Assembly: GCA_907165135.1 (NCBI GenBank)
Contig: OU015566.1
Location: 1,614,501 to 1,678,500, forward strand
Direction of reading: 5' to 3'
Source: Oikopleura dioica
Taxonomy: Eukaryota > Chordata > Appendicularia > Copelata > Oikopleuridae
Length of the DNA: 64,000 bases
The notes below the pieces were generated by a model, which worked only from the letters and a program-made list of their open reading frames with translations, was not told the DNA's origin and made no database searches. Shown here in pieces: positions 1-11,315 of the stretch. The position numbers and the translations under genes were made by a program. Position 1 is the stretch's first letter. Each line of letters starts with the position of its first letter.

Positions 1-87
1 AAACAATGAAATTAGATTTTTCGAATGTCTTTGAGAATCTTATGTAAAATTTGATGCTATGAAAAATTAACTAAACTAATGGTTTTC

Positions 88-755
88 AGGCAATATCGAA
101 TAGACAATTGTCAGTCAAACGGAGCTCCTTTCGTTACAAAAGGGTGTCTTGAAGAAAACTGGGATCAACTTGGCTTTGATATAGGAAATTGCTCAACAGA
201 GCTTTTTTCTGTTTTATAAAAATTAATTTTAATTTGAGTTCTGAAGACTATTGAACGCAAAATAAGACAGTCGATCGATGACAATAACAATCGCGCCTGT
301 TTTAGCGGTAAATTCAAAGAATCTGATGGAGATTTCTTGCGAAGGTATTTTCAAGAGTTTGAAACTGATAGAAATTTATTTCTCAAGTTATTTTTTGCAA
401 CAGCTGCCAAGGAAAATCAATTGACTATGGCAAACTAGATTCTGATGATTATTACCAGACGTTTATTGGACTATCGACCAGAAGTCTCAGCGAGCAAGAT
501 AGAACTTTGTCTCAAAAATTCTTAATCCAACCTTTTGATGATCCTGTTTTGATAAAAATTGATAACCTCGAAATGGTATGGACGATGATATAGAGATATG
601 GACACAATTCAATATTAAGTTGGTTGAGCGAGAAAGAATACTTGGAACCGAACTTGAGAAATCTATAGCGACAAATCGAGCTAAAGATGTCGTGAAAGAA
701 AATGGGTTTTTGTCATTCATTCTTTTCTTGTTAATGATTTTGCTCAATTAAAACT
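88..755 (+). pseudogene. 3' part of an unidentified gene with frame breaks
   Basis: A 3' splice site (TTTTCAG) near 87 opens a cysteine-containing exon with the motif NCQSNGAPFVTKGC. Coding-like sequence continues from 241 in a second exon rich in charged residues (KFKESDGDFLRRYFQEF). It then moves to another frame near 412-435 and again near 574-580, ending in a hydrophobic tail (FLSFILFLLMILLN) and a stop near 745. The frame changes have no room for introns, so the gene is either a decaying copy or carries sequence errors. The product would be a secreted or single-pass membrane protein anchored at its C-terminus. I do not recognise the family. The 5' part lies outside the window. Confidence 0.4.
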
Positions 756-918
756 GACATTGACCCTTTTTTGTTTTTATTCGCACCGTTACCGACTGTA
801 AATTTCGGATTTTAAAAGTTTTTCTTTGTTGTCTCCCAAAAATTCCAAGGGAAGATCTTTTTCTTTATTTCAAGCAATCAGACTGACGATTCAACAAATC
901 GATCAAATTTTGACCGAT

Positions 919-1182
919 TTAAAACTCGGACATCCTCAAAATTTCCCTCCAAACATCCCTCTCCACAAATTGCCGGCGAAGTAGTGCGTGAATAAATACG
1001 GCAATTTCACGAACGAAAGGCGGCTTGAGCCCAATAAAACCCAAATCGGAAGCAATTTTCGTGTTCGCGAAAGACGCTCGAGCGACAAGCGGAAATTTTA
1101 AGTTGTCTTTTTTCTTGTTCTTTGAAAATTTTTGGCTCATGAGTTTTTCTTTTTTTGGTAAAAATACTAGAAGAAGATACAC
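919..1182 (-). CDS. Possible small ORF, unidentified
   Basis: This is a minus-strand open frame of up to 87 codons; an internal Met at about 1141 would give about 73. The predicted C-terminal half (KIASDLGFIGLKPPFVREI) has a balanced composition that could be coding, followed by basic and aromatic residues. No paralogue, splice site or recognised motif supports it. It lies alone between the broken gene at 88-755 and the minus-strand gene ending at 1870. Treat it as a tentative exon. Confidence 0.25.
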   Translation of the reverse strand: MYLLLVFLPKKEKLMSQKFSKNKKKDNLKFPLVARASFANTKIASDLGFIGLKPPFVREIAVFIHALLRRQFVERDVWREILRMSEF

Positions 1183-1869
1183 AAATAGATAGAGCTCAGG
1201 AGCGAGAAATAAGTAACATTAAATTTGGATAGGCTTGAAAATTCAAATTTCTTTTTTTAAGAAATTACCAATTTTTCGTCCTCGATATCTTCTTATGGTC
1301 TTAGTTTTTCATTATATTTGCATGAAAAAAGTCCATGAATGATTCTTGTCAGCCTTGGAACTTCTATCGCCAAGATCTCCTACCGATCAACCTGATAGTT
1401 CTGGGTATCCTTTCAAATTGCCGAGCAAGGTGGCCATCTGATCTGAACTAGTGACTCTTTTCTAGACCCGGTCAGATTCTAGCGCACCTGTCCGATCAAA
1501 ATCGCGAAGGACGACCACTCTAGCGCCGCTCCGAGCCCTTTTATAAACCTCGAGAACAATTCAAATTTCATAAAAAGCACAAAACAGTTTAGAAAAAAAC
1601 TTAAAAATGCTCAACGAAAGCCTAAACGAAAAATTGATGAACAAGATGATTTCTATTTTCAGCTGCGGATCAAGCACTTTTGAAAAATTCGAAGACGAGA
1701 AAAAACTTCCAGAGACGCCCGATTTTGGAATGAAACGAAGATCTATTCATTTTTCGATGATGCTTGATCATTTGACCAAGCTTTGAGTTCCTTCCTTTTA
1801 GTTTCACTATTCATTCTTTATTTATATTTTCTGTAAAAAGACAATACAAATATCATTTTTATTTTTTGC
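1183..1869. other. Intergenic stretch, nothing firm
   Basis: AT-rich sequence with short open frames that do not join into a convincing gene. Coding-looking words occur around 1600-1760, but I could not extend them with splice sites. Confidence 0.4.
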
Positions 1870-2515
1870 TTATTTATTGACAGGATCATTTGGGTGAGCA
1901 GCTGCCCATCTTCGTATTCCGTCCATGGTTCCAGCCACGGCTTTAGAATCGACAGGGTCAAATCGATAGGTGTATCTGGTCAAATAAGTCACTGCATTCT
2001 TTGTTTCCCTAACTCCAGCGCCCTTCTTGTCTCCTGAATTCAAGGCATTTTTTCTGACAAGAAGATGGTTCCCGACCTATGTAACTGATGACGACTTCTT
2101 CATGGTTCCGAACTCGCCATAAATCGTAGTCACCTTTGTTGAATCCTCTTGAAGCTTATTTTAGCATCAAAAAAGAATATAGAATAGTGAAATCAAGGTA
2201 GAAAAAGTGCTAATTACAGTGACTCACGAGTAAAAATCATTTTTACAAGTACATTCATCGGATATATTATACAAGGGATCATTCAGATGTTCTAACGTGA
2301 TTAAATTCCTATCGTCGATGTAAAAAGCAATCCCAATTTTTATCGCATCCCCAGCGAGGCATTCTTGTCACGGTTATAAACAAGAAGTACTTGAAAATAG
2401 CGAAAAGAGAAATTTTTTTCGAGTTTTTATCCGAAGTTCCTATATCAATCGTTTGTCCAGCTGGGCATCTTTTGAACAAATAATATTGCGAATAAACGAG
2501 ATCTGCATCGTTAAA
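1870..2515 (-). pseudogene. Unidentified cysteine-bearing protein, 3' exons, in-frame stop
   Basis: Three exon-like blocks can be read on the minus strand. The upstream block (about 2515-2400) carries RCPAGQTIDIGTSDKN. The middle block (about 2365-2228) carries ECLAGDAIKIGIAFYIDD and ends at a good GTGAGT donor. The last block (about 2156-1870) starts after an ATAAG acceptor and ends in HPNDPVNK before TAA at 1870-1872. The last block holds one in-frame TAG about 25 codons in, which would need either an extra short intron or a loss of function. The two CxAG-x2-I-x-IG motifs suggest an internally repeated extracellular domain. Family not recognised. Confidence 0.35.
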
Positions 2516-2559
2516 GCTAAAGTATTTCCCAACTTACAAATCTTCTTCAGAAAGAAGTC

Positions 2560-3748
2560 ACCTCATTACATAAAAATCAGCTGTCGTCTCATTTTTAATC
2601 GTCGTGTACTGATTTCCCATCGTCTTCTCTCGCACTATCTGTTATTAAAAGAAGAAAAATAGGCCGGAGGATATTTATCTTGTTATTTCTCTGCCAATGA
2701 AAAGCAAATATTAATTGCAAGAGTCTCTTATGACTCAATTTCGAAATCAAGGAAAGTCAGCTTCTTTTATGAACCCATTTAAAACCAAGATTTGGGGAAA
2801 CTATCTTCGTCTGAACTTTGAGACAAAGGTCATTTTAGCTCAACGAGCTCCCACGCCTTTTGAAATACTTATCACAGATTGAATAATTTACGCCTCCTAT
2901 TTCTATTTCGAAGAATGAGAAACCACGTAATAATGTCCTCAGAATCGCGAAATTCTTACTTTATCTACATGTGTATGTAGACAAGGCTTAGTTGCTCTGG
3001 GTCTCGCCCACATTTTCGAGCAATTTTCTTGAGCTCAAGACACAAGGGACACAACTTTCTTTCAACCAGTTTGAACTAGACAAAAAAGACGTGCTTGGCA
3101 AACGTATTATTTTTTTATTGATCTTCCGCTTCTGAAAATAAAACTTTCCAAAAAACTGAGAGAGAAGAGAATATTGTAGATGAAACGAGAAATCGATGGA
3201 AAATATTCTTTGATAATCTGAAACGGGTCATAAAAAATCAGCTTTGTATTCTGAAAAATGTCTGCTTTTATGACTCGAGAAAAGTGTCGTTTGTTTTATA
3301 ATAAACTTTTTATGTGTTGGAAATGCGTTTACTTTTTGCGGGATCATGCCAAGGGATACTGAACTTAAGGGGATAGATATCAAAAATCGACTTTCTAACA
3401 GTTTTTTCTCCAATTTTCAACTAAGTGACCTCCTTATTTTTTCTGCTCAAAATTTATTTTAGGCAATTATCTTTTTCCTTTGGAAGCCCTTAATTAAGAT
3501 TTCTTGAGCTTTCGAGGTGCTAAAAGGCAAATCTGAAAATAAATAATGGTCTAATTTTTTTTGTTTCCAAAGTAAAATAAGGGTGTTACTAATTTAACTT
3601 TGGGAGAAAAGTCTGACGGAAAATGGCGATTCTTGATATCTACCCCCTTAAAGGCTTTCTGCTGCTAAAATAAGGGTATCCCTTCGAAAAGCTTGGATCC
3701 TGGCGAGTCAGTCCCCTTTGCGGATCATCCCCTTGTTCTGACTTCCAG
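2560..3748. other. Intergenic stretch before the SLC16-like gene
   Basis: Short open frames on both strands (for example 2453-2662 plus and 3228-3413 minus) lack splice context or recognisable motifs. The missing N-terminal exons of the downstream transporter should lie here if that gene is intact, but I could not identify them. Confidence 0.35.
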
Positions 3749-5442
3749 CTGAACTTGATTCAAAGTCTCGTGATTGTCAACTGGATGATGATTGGCTCGT
3801 TTTTCTGCGAAAAGCTTATTTCAAGACTTGGCTACCGATTAACCCTAATGCTTGGTGGATTTTTGATGATGCTGGGAACGGGTCTTTCCTTTTGCGCGAC
3901 GAAGATTTGGCACTTGTACATTTCGTATGGCTGTATTGCTGGGCTTGGGATTGGATTAAGGGACGAGGGGGCGATAGTTTTACATGAGAATTTTGTGAAT
4001 TACATTCCGGTGTTCAATATTTACCCAGCTTCGTTTTCTCGATAATCGACCCTCGGATAAAAAGTTATTTGCCTCACATTCTTATCGCTGGACGATACTT
4101 TGACAAGTACAGAAACATCGCGCTAGCTCTCATTACCGGAGGAAATACGATAGCTGGTCTCCCGCTGCCTTTTCTTATCAACGGCCTTATCAATAATTTT
4201 TCATGGAATGGAGCGATGCTGATTTATGCTGGAATCGTTTTTCACGTCACTCTTTTCGCTCTTCCCTGCATTTTACCGGAATCGGACGCGACAGAAAGGA
4301 TTCTTTCGGAAATCACGGAGAAGATGGATGAACCACCTTCAAAAGAGACAATAACAAAAATTGGTTTTCATATTGCCGAATCTTCGCAAAGGTAAGTGCT
4401 TACTGAATTACAAGTTGACAATCTTGGGCTTAATTTCTCAAATTTATTCAGCATTCATGGAAATCCATACGGGAGTTATTTGCAAATAAGCGACAATATA
4501 ACAGAAAGCAACTTGATTAGTCAACGATCCGCTAGAATCATCAGAGATAAGGTTGGTCCATAAATCAACTTATCATCCATATCTCCCTCAGCTTGATCCT
4601 GACATAACGACCTCCCGCCTGACAGTAGCTGACTCAATGATCCTCTTCACCGAGTCGCGTCTTCTTCCCCGCAAGTCAAAAAGCACTACTCCTGGTCCAA
4701 ATTCAGAAGAGACCATTTTCGCTCAGTTCAAGAATCGCCGCTTCACTGCCATGTTCATCTGCGACGTTGTTGGATTTTTCAGCTACATGATCATCTTCCA
4801 GTATTTCATCGACAGATTGATCAATGGAATAAATCTTGAAGTCTACGAGGCACTTTCTTGTATGAGTTTGATTGCTATTGGTAAGATTGTATTTTTGATG
4901 ATTTTTTTACTCGTTGAGGAAATACGGTCTCGAAAATCGTTTGCGGCATCTTGTGCGATCGAAAAATCATCAGTACTTATGGCATGATGGCTTGGTCACA
5001 TGTCATGTCAGGAATCATGGGACTCTGCATCAATTTTTCAACAAATGGTAGGCAGGAAAAGATTATGTTAAGTCCTGACAACCCTGTTTTTAAGCTTCGA
5101 CTTCCCTTATCTACGGTGCTTTGATGGGGATTTCTATCGGCCCCTTTTCCCTAACTCCCTGTACATTTGCTGACCTGGTGCCTCCAGAAATGCTCGCTCC
5201 TGCCATGAGCTTGCTGACTTTTTGGGAAGGAATTGCGCTTTTTCTAGGCCCCCTTGTTGGAGGAATGATTTATGATTTCTCAAAAAGGTAAGAGATTATT
5301 TTCAATCAAATTCATTTTCGCGCCTTTTAGCTACAATCTGGTCTTTTACGTCGGCGGGTTAATAACGCTGATTGTCGGAGTGATACCCTTACTTGCATCG
5401 TTCAATTTTAAAAGAATCTGTTCAAAACGAAATTCAAACTGA
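3749..5442 (+). CDS. Monocarboxylate-transporter-like MFS protein (SLC16-like)
   Basis: Member of the major facilitator superfamily, expected to move small monocarboxylates or related solutes across the plasma membrane. Exon 1 begins after a TTCCAG acceptor and encodes membrane helices with RLGYRLTLMLGGFLMMLG, the usual place of the MFS loop 2-3 signature. The next block has AGRYFDKYRNIALALITGG, matching the YFxKRRxLAxGLAxAG motif of SLC16 proteins. A hydrophilic central loop follows (about 4400-4720), then C-terminal helices with GPFSLTPCTFADLVPPEM and a stop at 5440-5442. The first one or two helices are not found, so the 5' end is missing or unresolved. The junction near 3960-4065 lacks a clear GT donor. 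The gene lies tail to tail, 20 bp from the SLC22 gene. Confidence 0.65.
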
Positions 5443-5462
5443 TAAATATATTCAAATCATTT

Positions 5463-7375
5463 TTACAGGGTTGAATTGTCGAGCAAAGGTCGCTTCGCAT
5501 CTTTGTCTCGAAAAACAGTGTTTCTTTTGGAAAATTCTAGGTCGTTAAAGTCAGCCATTGACTGCATCATCGGCCGGTTCTGTGTTTCAGGAAGTCTGAG
5601 AGTCAGATATCCAGCGAGGAGGCCAGCAAGACCGAAGAATGTGAAGGAAAAGCCAGGAACGCTCTCGTCGAGGCCGAAAATTAGGGGAGAAACAGCACCG
5701 CCGATTCTTCCGCCAGCAGAAGATATTCCAAGCGCTGTGGCTCTAGAATCAGTGTTGCGAGCGAAAATAAGGGTATTTGTACCTGATGCAAGTTGGATAA
5801 AGCTCTGCAGTATACACATAAACAATCGTAAAAGTCGCGGAGGAGCAGAATTTGCCCCCAAGAGCCAGCCACTTTGAAATTTCTTCCGTCCAGCTATCGC
5901 ATTCTATTTTCCCTCCAATCTCGCAGTCGTTTTCCATTATCTTTTCTCCAGAGTAGCAGCCCGAGTTCAATTTGACCATCATCGAGCCAACGCAGCTGAG
6001 TCCCCCAACGACGAACAAAAAGCAAAGAGAACCTCGACGACCGAGTTTCGAGCGGAGAAAGAGCGGAGCGACAAGTTTTGCAAAAGCGTCGAATATTCCA
6101 CAAAGAGCGTTGTTCATGAAGATATCACCAGAGAGACTTCCCGCGTTTAGCCCGAGCCCGTAATAGACCATCGATGTGACGAACCAGTTGAAGCACATGA
6201 TCAACGTCAATTTTCGCAACTTCGAGTTTTTAAACAAATCCACGACGCCATAAGATTCACAAGCAACAGAGCTTTCCGGAGCGAGGAATTTTTCTTCAAA
6301 TTTATCGAGAAAATTCGTGTCTATCGATCCGTTTGTTTTTGCTGACAAAGCTGCCAAGTTTTCTCTTGCTTCTTTGACCATTCCTTTTGAATAAAGCCAT
6401 CTTGTCGAGCGAGGGAGAGCAAAATACATTGGAATAAAGGGGATTCCAACCCAGAGAAAGGCGATTTGAACATCGTGCCAATCCCGGTTGTAGTAGCCGA
6501 TTATCGAGAGAACCACAATTCCAAGCTCGAAAAACTGGGTGAAAGGCTCGAAAAGGATCTTTAAGGGTGTCAACAACGATTTCGAAAAAGTTTTGACCTC
6601 ACTCAATCGTTGTTGACACCCTTAATTGAGCGACTCATATAAGATCTAAGCCATGCCTGAAGATGTTGAGAGCCAATAAATGTTCTCCAAGAAGGCCCAA
6701 TCTGTTCAATCACATAAACATAACTAACCACTACGCAGGCATGAGCAAAAGCCCCCGCGAAAAATCGAAGAATCGTGAAACCAACTGGTCCTTTCACAAA
6801 GACCAGCAGAAAATTCGTCGCCAATCCAAGCGTAAATGCAAGAAAAAGCCCTCGTTTTCGTCCGATCCGGTCAGAAATCTTGCCAAAGACGATGGCGCCG
6901 AAAAGCAGACCAAGCATAAAGATTGAAATGGAAAGTTCTGAGGACTTGATCTACGAGTTTTCTTCGCAGAGCCAGTTGAACTCGGTGACGGCAGTTTGTG
7001 TGAATGGATTTTCGGGGGAGAAGACAAAGCCACTCGTGCAGATTTCGCATTTTTGAGGAAGATTCTCGCTAGAATTCGGTGCTGAATATGCTCGGCATGG
7101 ATTTGAAGGGGTCACTTTTTCTATTTCTTTGAACGAAAGGGATGAAAAAGCTGGGTTTGAAGGGCGGCAGCGGTAGTTTTGAGGTTTTGCGTTGAGTAAA
7201 ACTGAAGCATTTTGAACGCAGCCTGAATATTTTTCGAGTTACTGGGAAATGAATTTTCTACTTTACCGGAAAAGATGATAGAAAAAGAAGCAAAGAAAAA
7301 GATCTTCAGCTGATACCGCGATATCTCTGGAAGTCTTGTATAAATTTGATCAAAACCACTGTATTCCTTCTTCAT
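5463..7375 (-). CDS. Organic cation/anion transporter (SLC22 family)
   Basis: Plasma-membrane MFS uniporter or exchanger of the SLC22 family, which moves organic ions and metabolites. The first exon starts at 7375 with a short cytoplasmic N-terminus and TM1, and closes at GTAAAGT near 7260. A later exon carries the family's extracellular-loop signature, with paired cysteines followed by TAVTEFNWLCEE. The region 6917-6640 has KISDRIGRKRGLF, the MFS loop signature, and 6606-5750 carries PRSTRWLYSKGMVKEA, equivalent to the conserved PESPRWL-type loop. The last exon includes the helix with AGGRIGGAVSPLI and the LPET motif after the last helix, then a roughly 40-residue tail. All the family landmarks are present in order, so the gene looks intact. 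Confidence 0.85.
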
Positions 7376-7654
7376 TTTTCATCCTCTCTATTTTTTCTCC
7401 CAAATTTTGCAGCTCAGCGCTCACGATCTAAGCAAAAACAGCCTCCGGCTCAGAAAAAAAATAACACAAAAGATTACTTTTTTTCAAACGCTGAGAGTCA
7501 TTAAAGCTTTTTGTTTTTCGCGGAAATCTTTTTTCAATAAAAGTTCCGATGAATCAACGGAAAAAGAAATGGAAAGTAAGGAGGCATGCCCTCAGGAATA
7601 AGATCTGACATTGAACAGAATACAAAAATCCTTTGAAAAGATTCGTGGAAGAAA

Positions 7655-7765
7655 ATGAACTTATTATTCACTTTAATTTTATTTATGGGCATGAAAAAAA
7701 AGAGTCCACTAAAAACAGCAGTTTCTGATCCAGAGTTGCAAATTTGGCTTCATTTTCGCTGAGTT
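7655..7765 (+). pseudogene. 5' remnant of a Kunitz-inhibitor gene copy
   Basis: The leader (MNLLFTLILFMG) and about 55 bases upstream match the start of the intact Kunitz gene at 58508. Shared upstream words include CATGCCCT-AGGAATAAGAT and TTTGAAAAGATTCGT. The frame stops after 36 codons, just where the GAGCT minisatellite begins, and no Kunitz domain follows. This is a truncated copy, probably interrupted by the repeat. Confidence 0.55.
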
Positions 7766-8222
7766 GAGCTGAGCTGAGCTGAGTGAGAAATTCTCTGAGC
7801 TGAGCCGGCCTATTTCGGAGCTCACTGAGATGAGCTGAGCTGAGCTGGCCATTTTCAGAGGTGATTGAGCTGAGCTGAGCTGAGCAGACCTATTTTAAAG
7901 GAAGTTGAGCTGAGCTGAGCTGAACAGACCCTAATTAGAGCTGAGCTGAGCTGAGTGAGCTGATTTGATCTATTTTTTACTGTTTTTTAGTAGTGAAATT
8001 GTGTTAAAATCATTGAGCTGAGCTGAGCTGCATGATACTTGTCTGAGCTGAGCTGAGCAGAACAGATCATGTTCGAGAATAATTGAGCTGAGCTGAGCTG
8101 AGCTGAGTGATTATTGTCTGAGCTGAGCTGAGCTGAGCAGATAAATTCATTTACGAAAATCAGTGAGCTGAGCTGAGCGACTGCTCAGCTCACTCAGTCA
8201 GCTCAGCTCACTCAGCTCAGCA
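7758..8222. repeat. GAGCT/CTGAG minisatellite
   Basis: About 465 bp of CTGAG/GAGCT pentamer runs, interspersed with short AT-rich spacers (AGATCTATTTTT-like and AACAGATC-like). Near the right end the runs appear on the opposite strand (GCTCAGCTCACTCAG at about 8181-8220). The array can therefore fold back on itself. Confidence 0.85.
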
Positions 8223-8267
8223 AATTTGCAACTCTGTTCTGATCCATAAAAGATCAAAGAAAGTTCT

Positions 8268-9749
8268 ATGCTGAACCTCTCAGCTAGTCAAGTATTCAGC
8301 TTTGATGAACAATATTGTAATAAATGCAATAAAATAATGACGCTAGTAAAATCTTGTTCAATAAAACGTTATAAATTCCTATTTAAAAAAGCTATTTTCG
8401 AAGCCGTTCCAAAAGAACTTCTTCAGAAAATGGAAGAAACAATTTTAAGAGAGATTTTTCTTCGTAAAAAATGGGTTCTTGTTCTGTTTTATTTCGCGCT
8501 GACACTGTAAGTTCTTTTAAGAAATATCTTCTAAGTAGAATCGAAGGTTGGTGCTTACCAAGCCGGTGTTGAATGTGATCTCTGAATATCACTCTTCTGG
8601 TAAGTTGAAAATTATTCGTTTTTAACGAAACAAACGTTCATAGATTTAATGAGCCAAATAACAGCAGAGGATCTGGACGAGTCGACTTACCAATTCCTTC
8701 AAAGTGGTCCAAAGCCTTTTCCATCCTCCAAGATTAAGCGTAAAGCTTGGCTCGGCAACCTGTGTAGAAAGCCCGAGCCAGAGTCTAAAAGAACTTGAAG
8801 ACCCTGACTCAGCTTTCTACACAGGTTTCCTAGCCAAGGCGAAAAGTGACCGGAGACGATATTCATAACATAACAGTTCTCGCGGCAGGTTCGGGTGGCA
8901 AGGTCTTTAAAGCTGGGCTCGACAAGATGTTTTTAATATCGGAGTTAGGGCCTATTAGGCTCCTTAATTTGGGATGATGTCTGGACTCGACAAAAAAATT
9001 ACGTCAAATTTTGCGTGGGCGGCTACTCGGCAGCTCATTCGCCGGTATGCCGATTTCAGGCTTCTGATTGGTTGAAAATTTCCACGAAAAATTTGTCGAA
9101 ATTGACGGTTCCAGACACCTCCCCCTTAATTTGCCCTTACTTTATATACAAGCATAAACGACCTTCATTCTTGTTCTTTAGGCCCTGAATCAAGCCATAT
9201 TGTCGAGCCTAGGTTCAAAGGTTTCGAGGTAGTTAATTTCTTCATGACGTATAGTGAAGGAACGGACAGCATTAAATATCAATTTCACATTCAAAATCTT
9301 GAAAATGTAATGAGATCTCTTTTATACGAAAATCATTCCTCTCAAGCGGAAGAAATTTGCGAAGAAAAAGGAGCATCTCTTCCTTGGTTTGAAATTGCAA
9401 AGTCAAGTTCGCTTTCTGAAAAACCGTTTTGGGTCGAATCTGAATGCGATTTTCTCAATCAAACTATTCAAGCTTCCTCTGACATAAGGTGAAATTATAG
9501 ACATAGTACTGTTACTATTCAATTTTCAGCAAAACGGTGCTTGAAACTCTTTTGAGAATTTCCTTCAAGAGAATCAAATGTTGGTTGCTCAACCGGACTC
9601 GATTCCCAGCATTCCCGCATGTCTTTCGCCTGTTCGACGACATCAAATCGACAGTAAAAATGTATTTACTTGATAAAAACTCAATTAAAACCTAGCGTTT
9701 CGAAAGCAATACCTCTGCAAAAACAGCACAGACGAGTTCGGAAGAGTAA
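8268..9749 (+). CDS. Unidentified multi-exon protein with N-terminal membrane segment
   Basis: Exons can be chained in frame. About 8300-8511 ends with a hydrophobic stretch (KKWVLVLFYFALTL) at a GTAAGT donor. About 8540-8598 follows, and about 8645-8712 encodes SQITAEDLDESTYQFLQSG. A 470-bp intron holds two foldback repeats. 9183-9489 encodes SQAEEICEEKGASLPWFEI and CDFLNQTI. About 9530-9650 and 9697-9746 finish at TAA 9747-9749. The intron from 8713 to 9182 joins AGT-G to GC-CCT in phase. A type II membrane protein is the simplest reading. The AEEICEEKGASL motif is faintly like a C-type-lectin fold, but this is weak. The gene lies 90 bp outside the left TIR. Confidence 0.5.
8738..8850. mobile_element. 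Foldback repeat (MITE-like) 1
   Basis: The arms GCTTGGCTCGGCAACCTGTG and CACAGGTTTCCTAGCCAAGG are imperfect inverted repeats around a roughly 60-bp core, entirely inside an intron of the 8268-9749 gene. Confidence 0.45.
8965..9140. mobile_element. Foldback repeat (MITE-like) 2
   Basis: The left arm (CCTTAATTTGGGATGATGTC, followed by TGGACTCGACAAA) pairs imperfectly with the right arm (TTTGTCGAAATTGACG, followed by GTTCCAGACACCTCCCCCTT). It is about 175 bp long and sits in the same intron as the first foldback repeat. Confidence 0.35.
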
Positions 9750-9835
9750 TTGTCTTTCATAGTCAAGAAATTTTATGTGAGCTGCAGAAGATTAATACCA
9801 CTCATATTCAAAAATATAAAATTTTGGGCTTGTCT

Positions 9836-11105
9836 TTTGGACTCGAAACTGTCTCCACTCGAAATCTTTTTACTCGAAATCTTTTCCCATCGAAATCTTT
9901 TTACTCGAAATCTTCTCTGGTCGAAATCTTTTTCCTCGAAATCTTCTCCGGTCGAAATCTTTTAACTCGAACCTCTTCGAGTAATTTTAATTCGAGCCCA
10001 GAAGATTTCGACCGGAAAAGATTTCAAAAATTTTCGTTTTTTCTCTTCAAACAAGATTCACGCGGAGCGTGGCATCTCTTCGTACAAGGTTCACGCGGAG
10101 CGTGCCAATTCTTCCAACAAGATTCACGCGGAGCGTGCCAGTTCTTCCAAAAAGGTAACTAACCTAACATACCTGTCTTTTCCTAGTTTTTATGGCACGC
10201 GGAGCGTGCCCTTCTTCCAAAAAGGTAACTAACCTAACCTACCTGTCTTTTCCTAGTTTTTATGGCACGCGGAGCGTGCCCTTCACTCTCAAACAACTTC
10301 ATCTTCCAACAAGGTTCACGCGGAGCGTGCATTCTCTCCACGACGACGACTTTCCAGCATACCTGTCTGTTTCTAGTAACTATGGCACGCGGATGCGTGC
10401 CTATCTTCTTCCCCTGAACGAAAATTTGAACCATGTATATACTGGTAGCTAGGGGTGGGACGGGGGAATTTTTAACGATTTGGCCTGCAACTTTTTTCCG
10501 ATTTTTCAAATAAATATCTTTTTCGTTCGAATATTATTGAATTTGAACCATGTATATACTGGTAGCTAGGGGTGGGACGGGGGAATTTTTAACGATTTGG
10601 CCAGCACTTTTTTGGCGATTTCTCAAAAAATTATCTTTTTCGTTCGAAAGGCCCCTTCCCACCCCGATGTTTGATTTGACAGACAAACTTGTCTCCCTCT
10701 ATATAAGTTGCTGCTTCCTTTGGCAGAAGGTCGCATGCATCTTGTTTGACATTCGATACTTATTTTTCATCTTTTGGCAGAAGACGAATGATGAGTAACG
10801 AACTTTTTAAAATAATTCGGGTACTGTGAGTTTCTCTGTCAAATCAAAAATATGGAATTAAAGTACTTATTTCTTGGCAAAATCTCTATTAATATTCGTC
10901 ATCGGGATATTACTGGCAAAACTCTTTGGCAGAAGACTTTCACTGGTTGTATCCCTTGACATTATTTCTATAAAGATTTGCTTCGAAAAAGTCCGTTCTC
11001 GGGTCGCGTTTTAGAAAAGGCCCTCTTTCCCCCGCGTTCAGCCCACGCTTTCGATTTAGTTTGTAAGCGCGCCAAGTTTGAATGGCCAAACATATCATAA
11101 TTATT
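9836..11105. repeat. Left terminal inverted repeat
   Basis: About 1.27 kb. The outer 170 bp is built of TCGAAATCTTTT units, read with ACTCGAAATC, TGGTCGAAATC or CGGTCGAAATC starts. It is followed by seven copies of the CACGCGGAGCGTG palindrome (10059-10400). A tandem 65-bp repeat comes next (the TATACTGGTAGCTAGGGGTG block at about 10435 and 10553). A non-repetitive inner part ends near GCGCCAAGTTTGAATGGCCA. The whole is repeated in inverse order at 56735-58055. Open frames of up to 112 codons here are products of the repeats. Confidence 0.85.
10059..10400 (+). repeat. Palindrome cluster, left TIR (7 copies, GGA centre)
   Basis: CACGCGGAGCGTG-type palindromes at 10059, 10092, 10125, 10195, 10265, 10317 and 10385. 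Several are preceded by TTTCTAGT-like text and TATG. The copy at 10385 has a one-base longer centre (GGAT) but intact arms. All centres read GGA on the plus strand. Confidence 0.85.
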
Positions 11106-11315
11106 TTTGAACATTCTAGCGACTGAAACAAGAGGTTAAAGAAGATTCTTCTTTTGTTGGATAAAGAGAAGCGAAGTTCATCTTTTAGAAAAAGTAGGTT
11201 TCGTTTAATTTATTGTTTTTGATTGCTGTTCAGATGACAATATGCACAAATCATTGGGAAGTATGCAAAGCGATTAATGGAGCTTTTGAAGTTTTTCAAC
11301 AAGGTGAATTTCTTT

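Noticed and set aside
5476-6926. Plus-strand ORFs opposite the SLC22 gene
   Set aside because: They are antisense shadows of well-supported SLC22 exons.
7758-8222. Immunoglobulin switch region
   Set aside because: The GAGCT resemblance is coincidental. There are no immunoglobulin genes and the gene content is non-vertebrate.
9800-9840. Target-site duplication at the element ends
   Set aside because: Bases outside both TIR ends were compared by eye at several possible boundaries. No 8-11 bp match was found.
9750-10798. ORFs of 70-112 codons in the left TIR, with mirror ORFs in the right TIR
   Set aside because: They translate repeat units and palindromes, change frame between the two TIRs and have no independent support.
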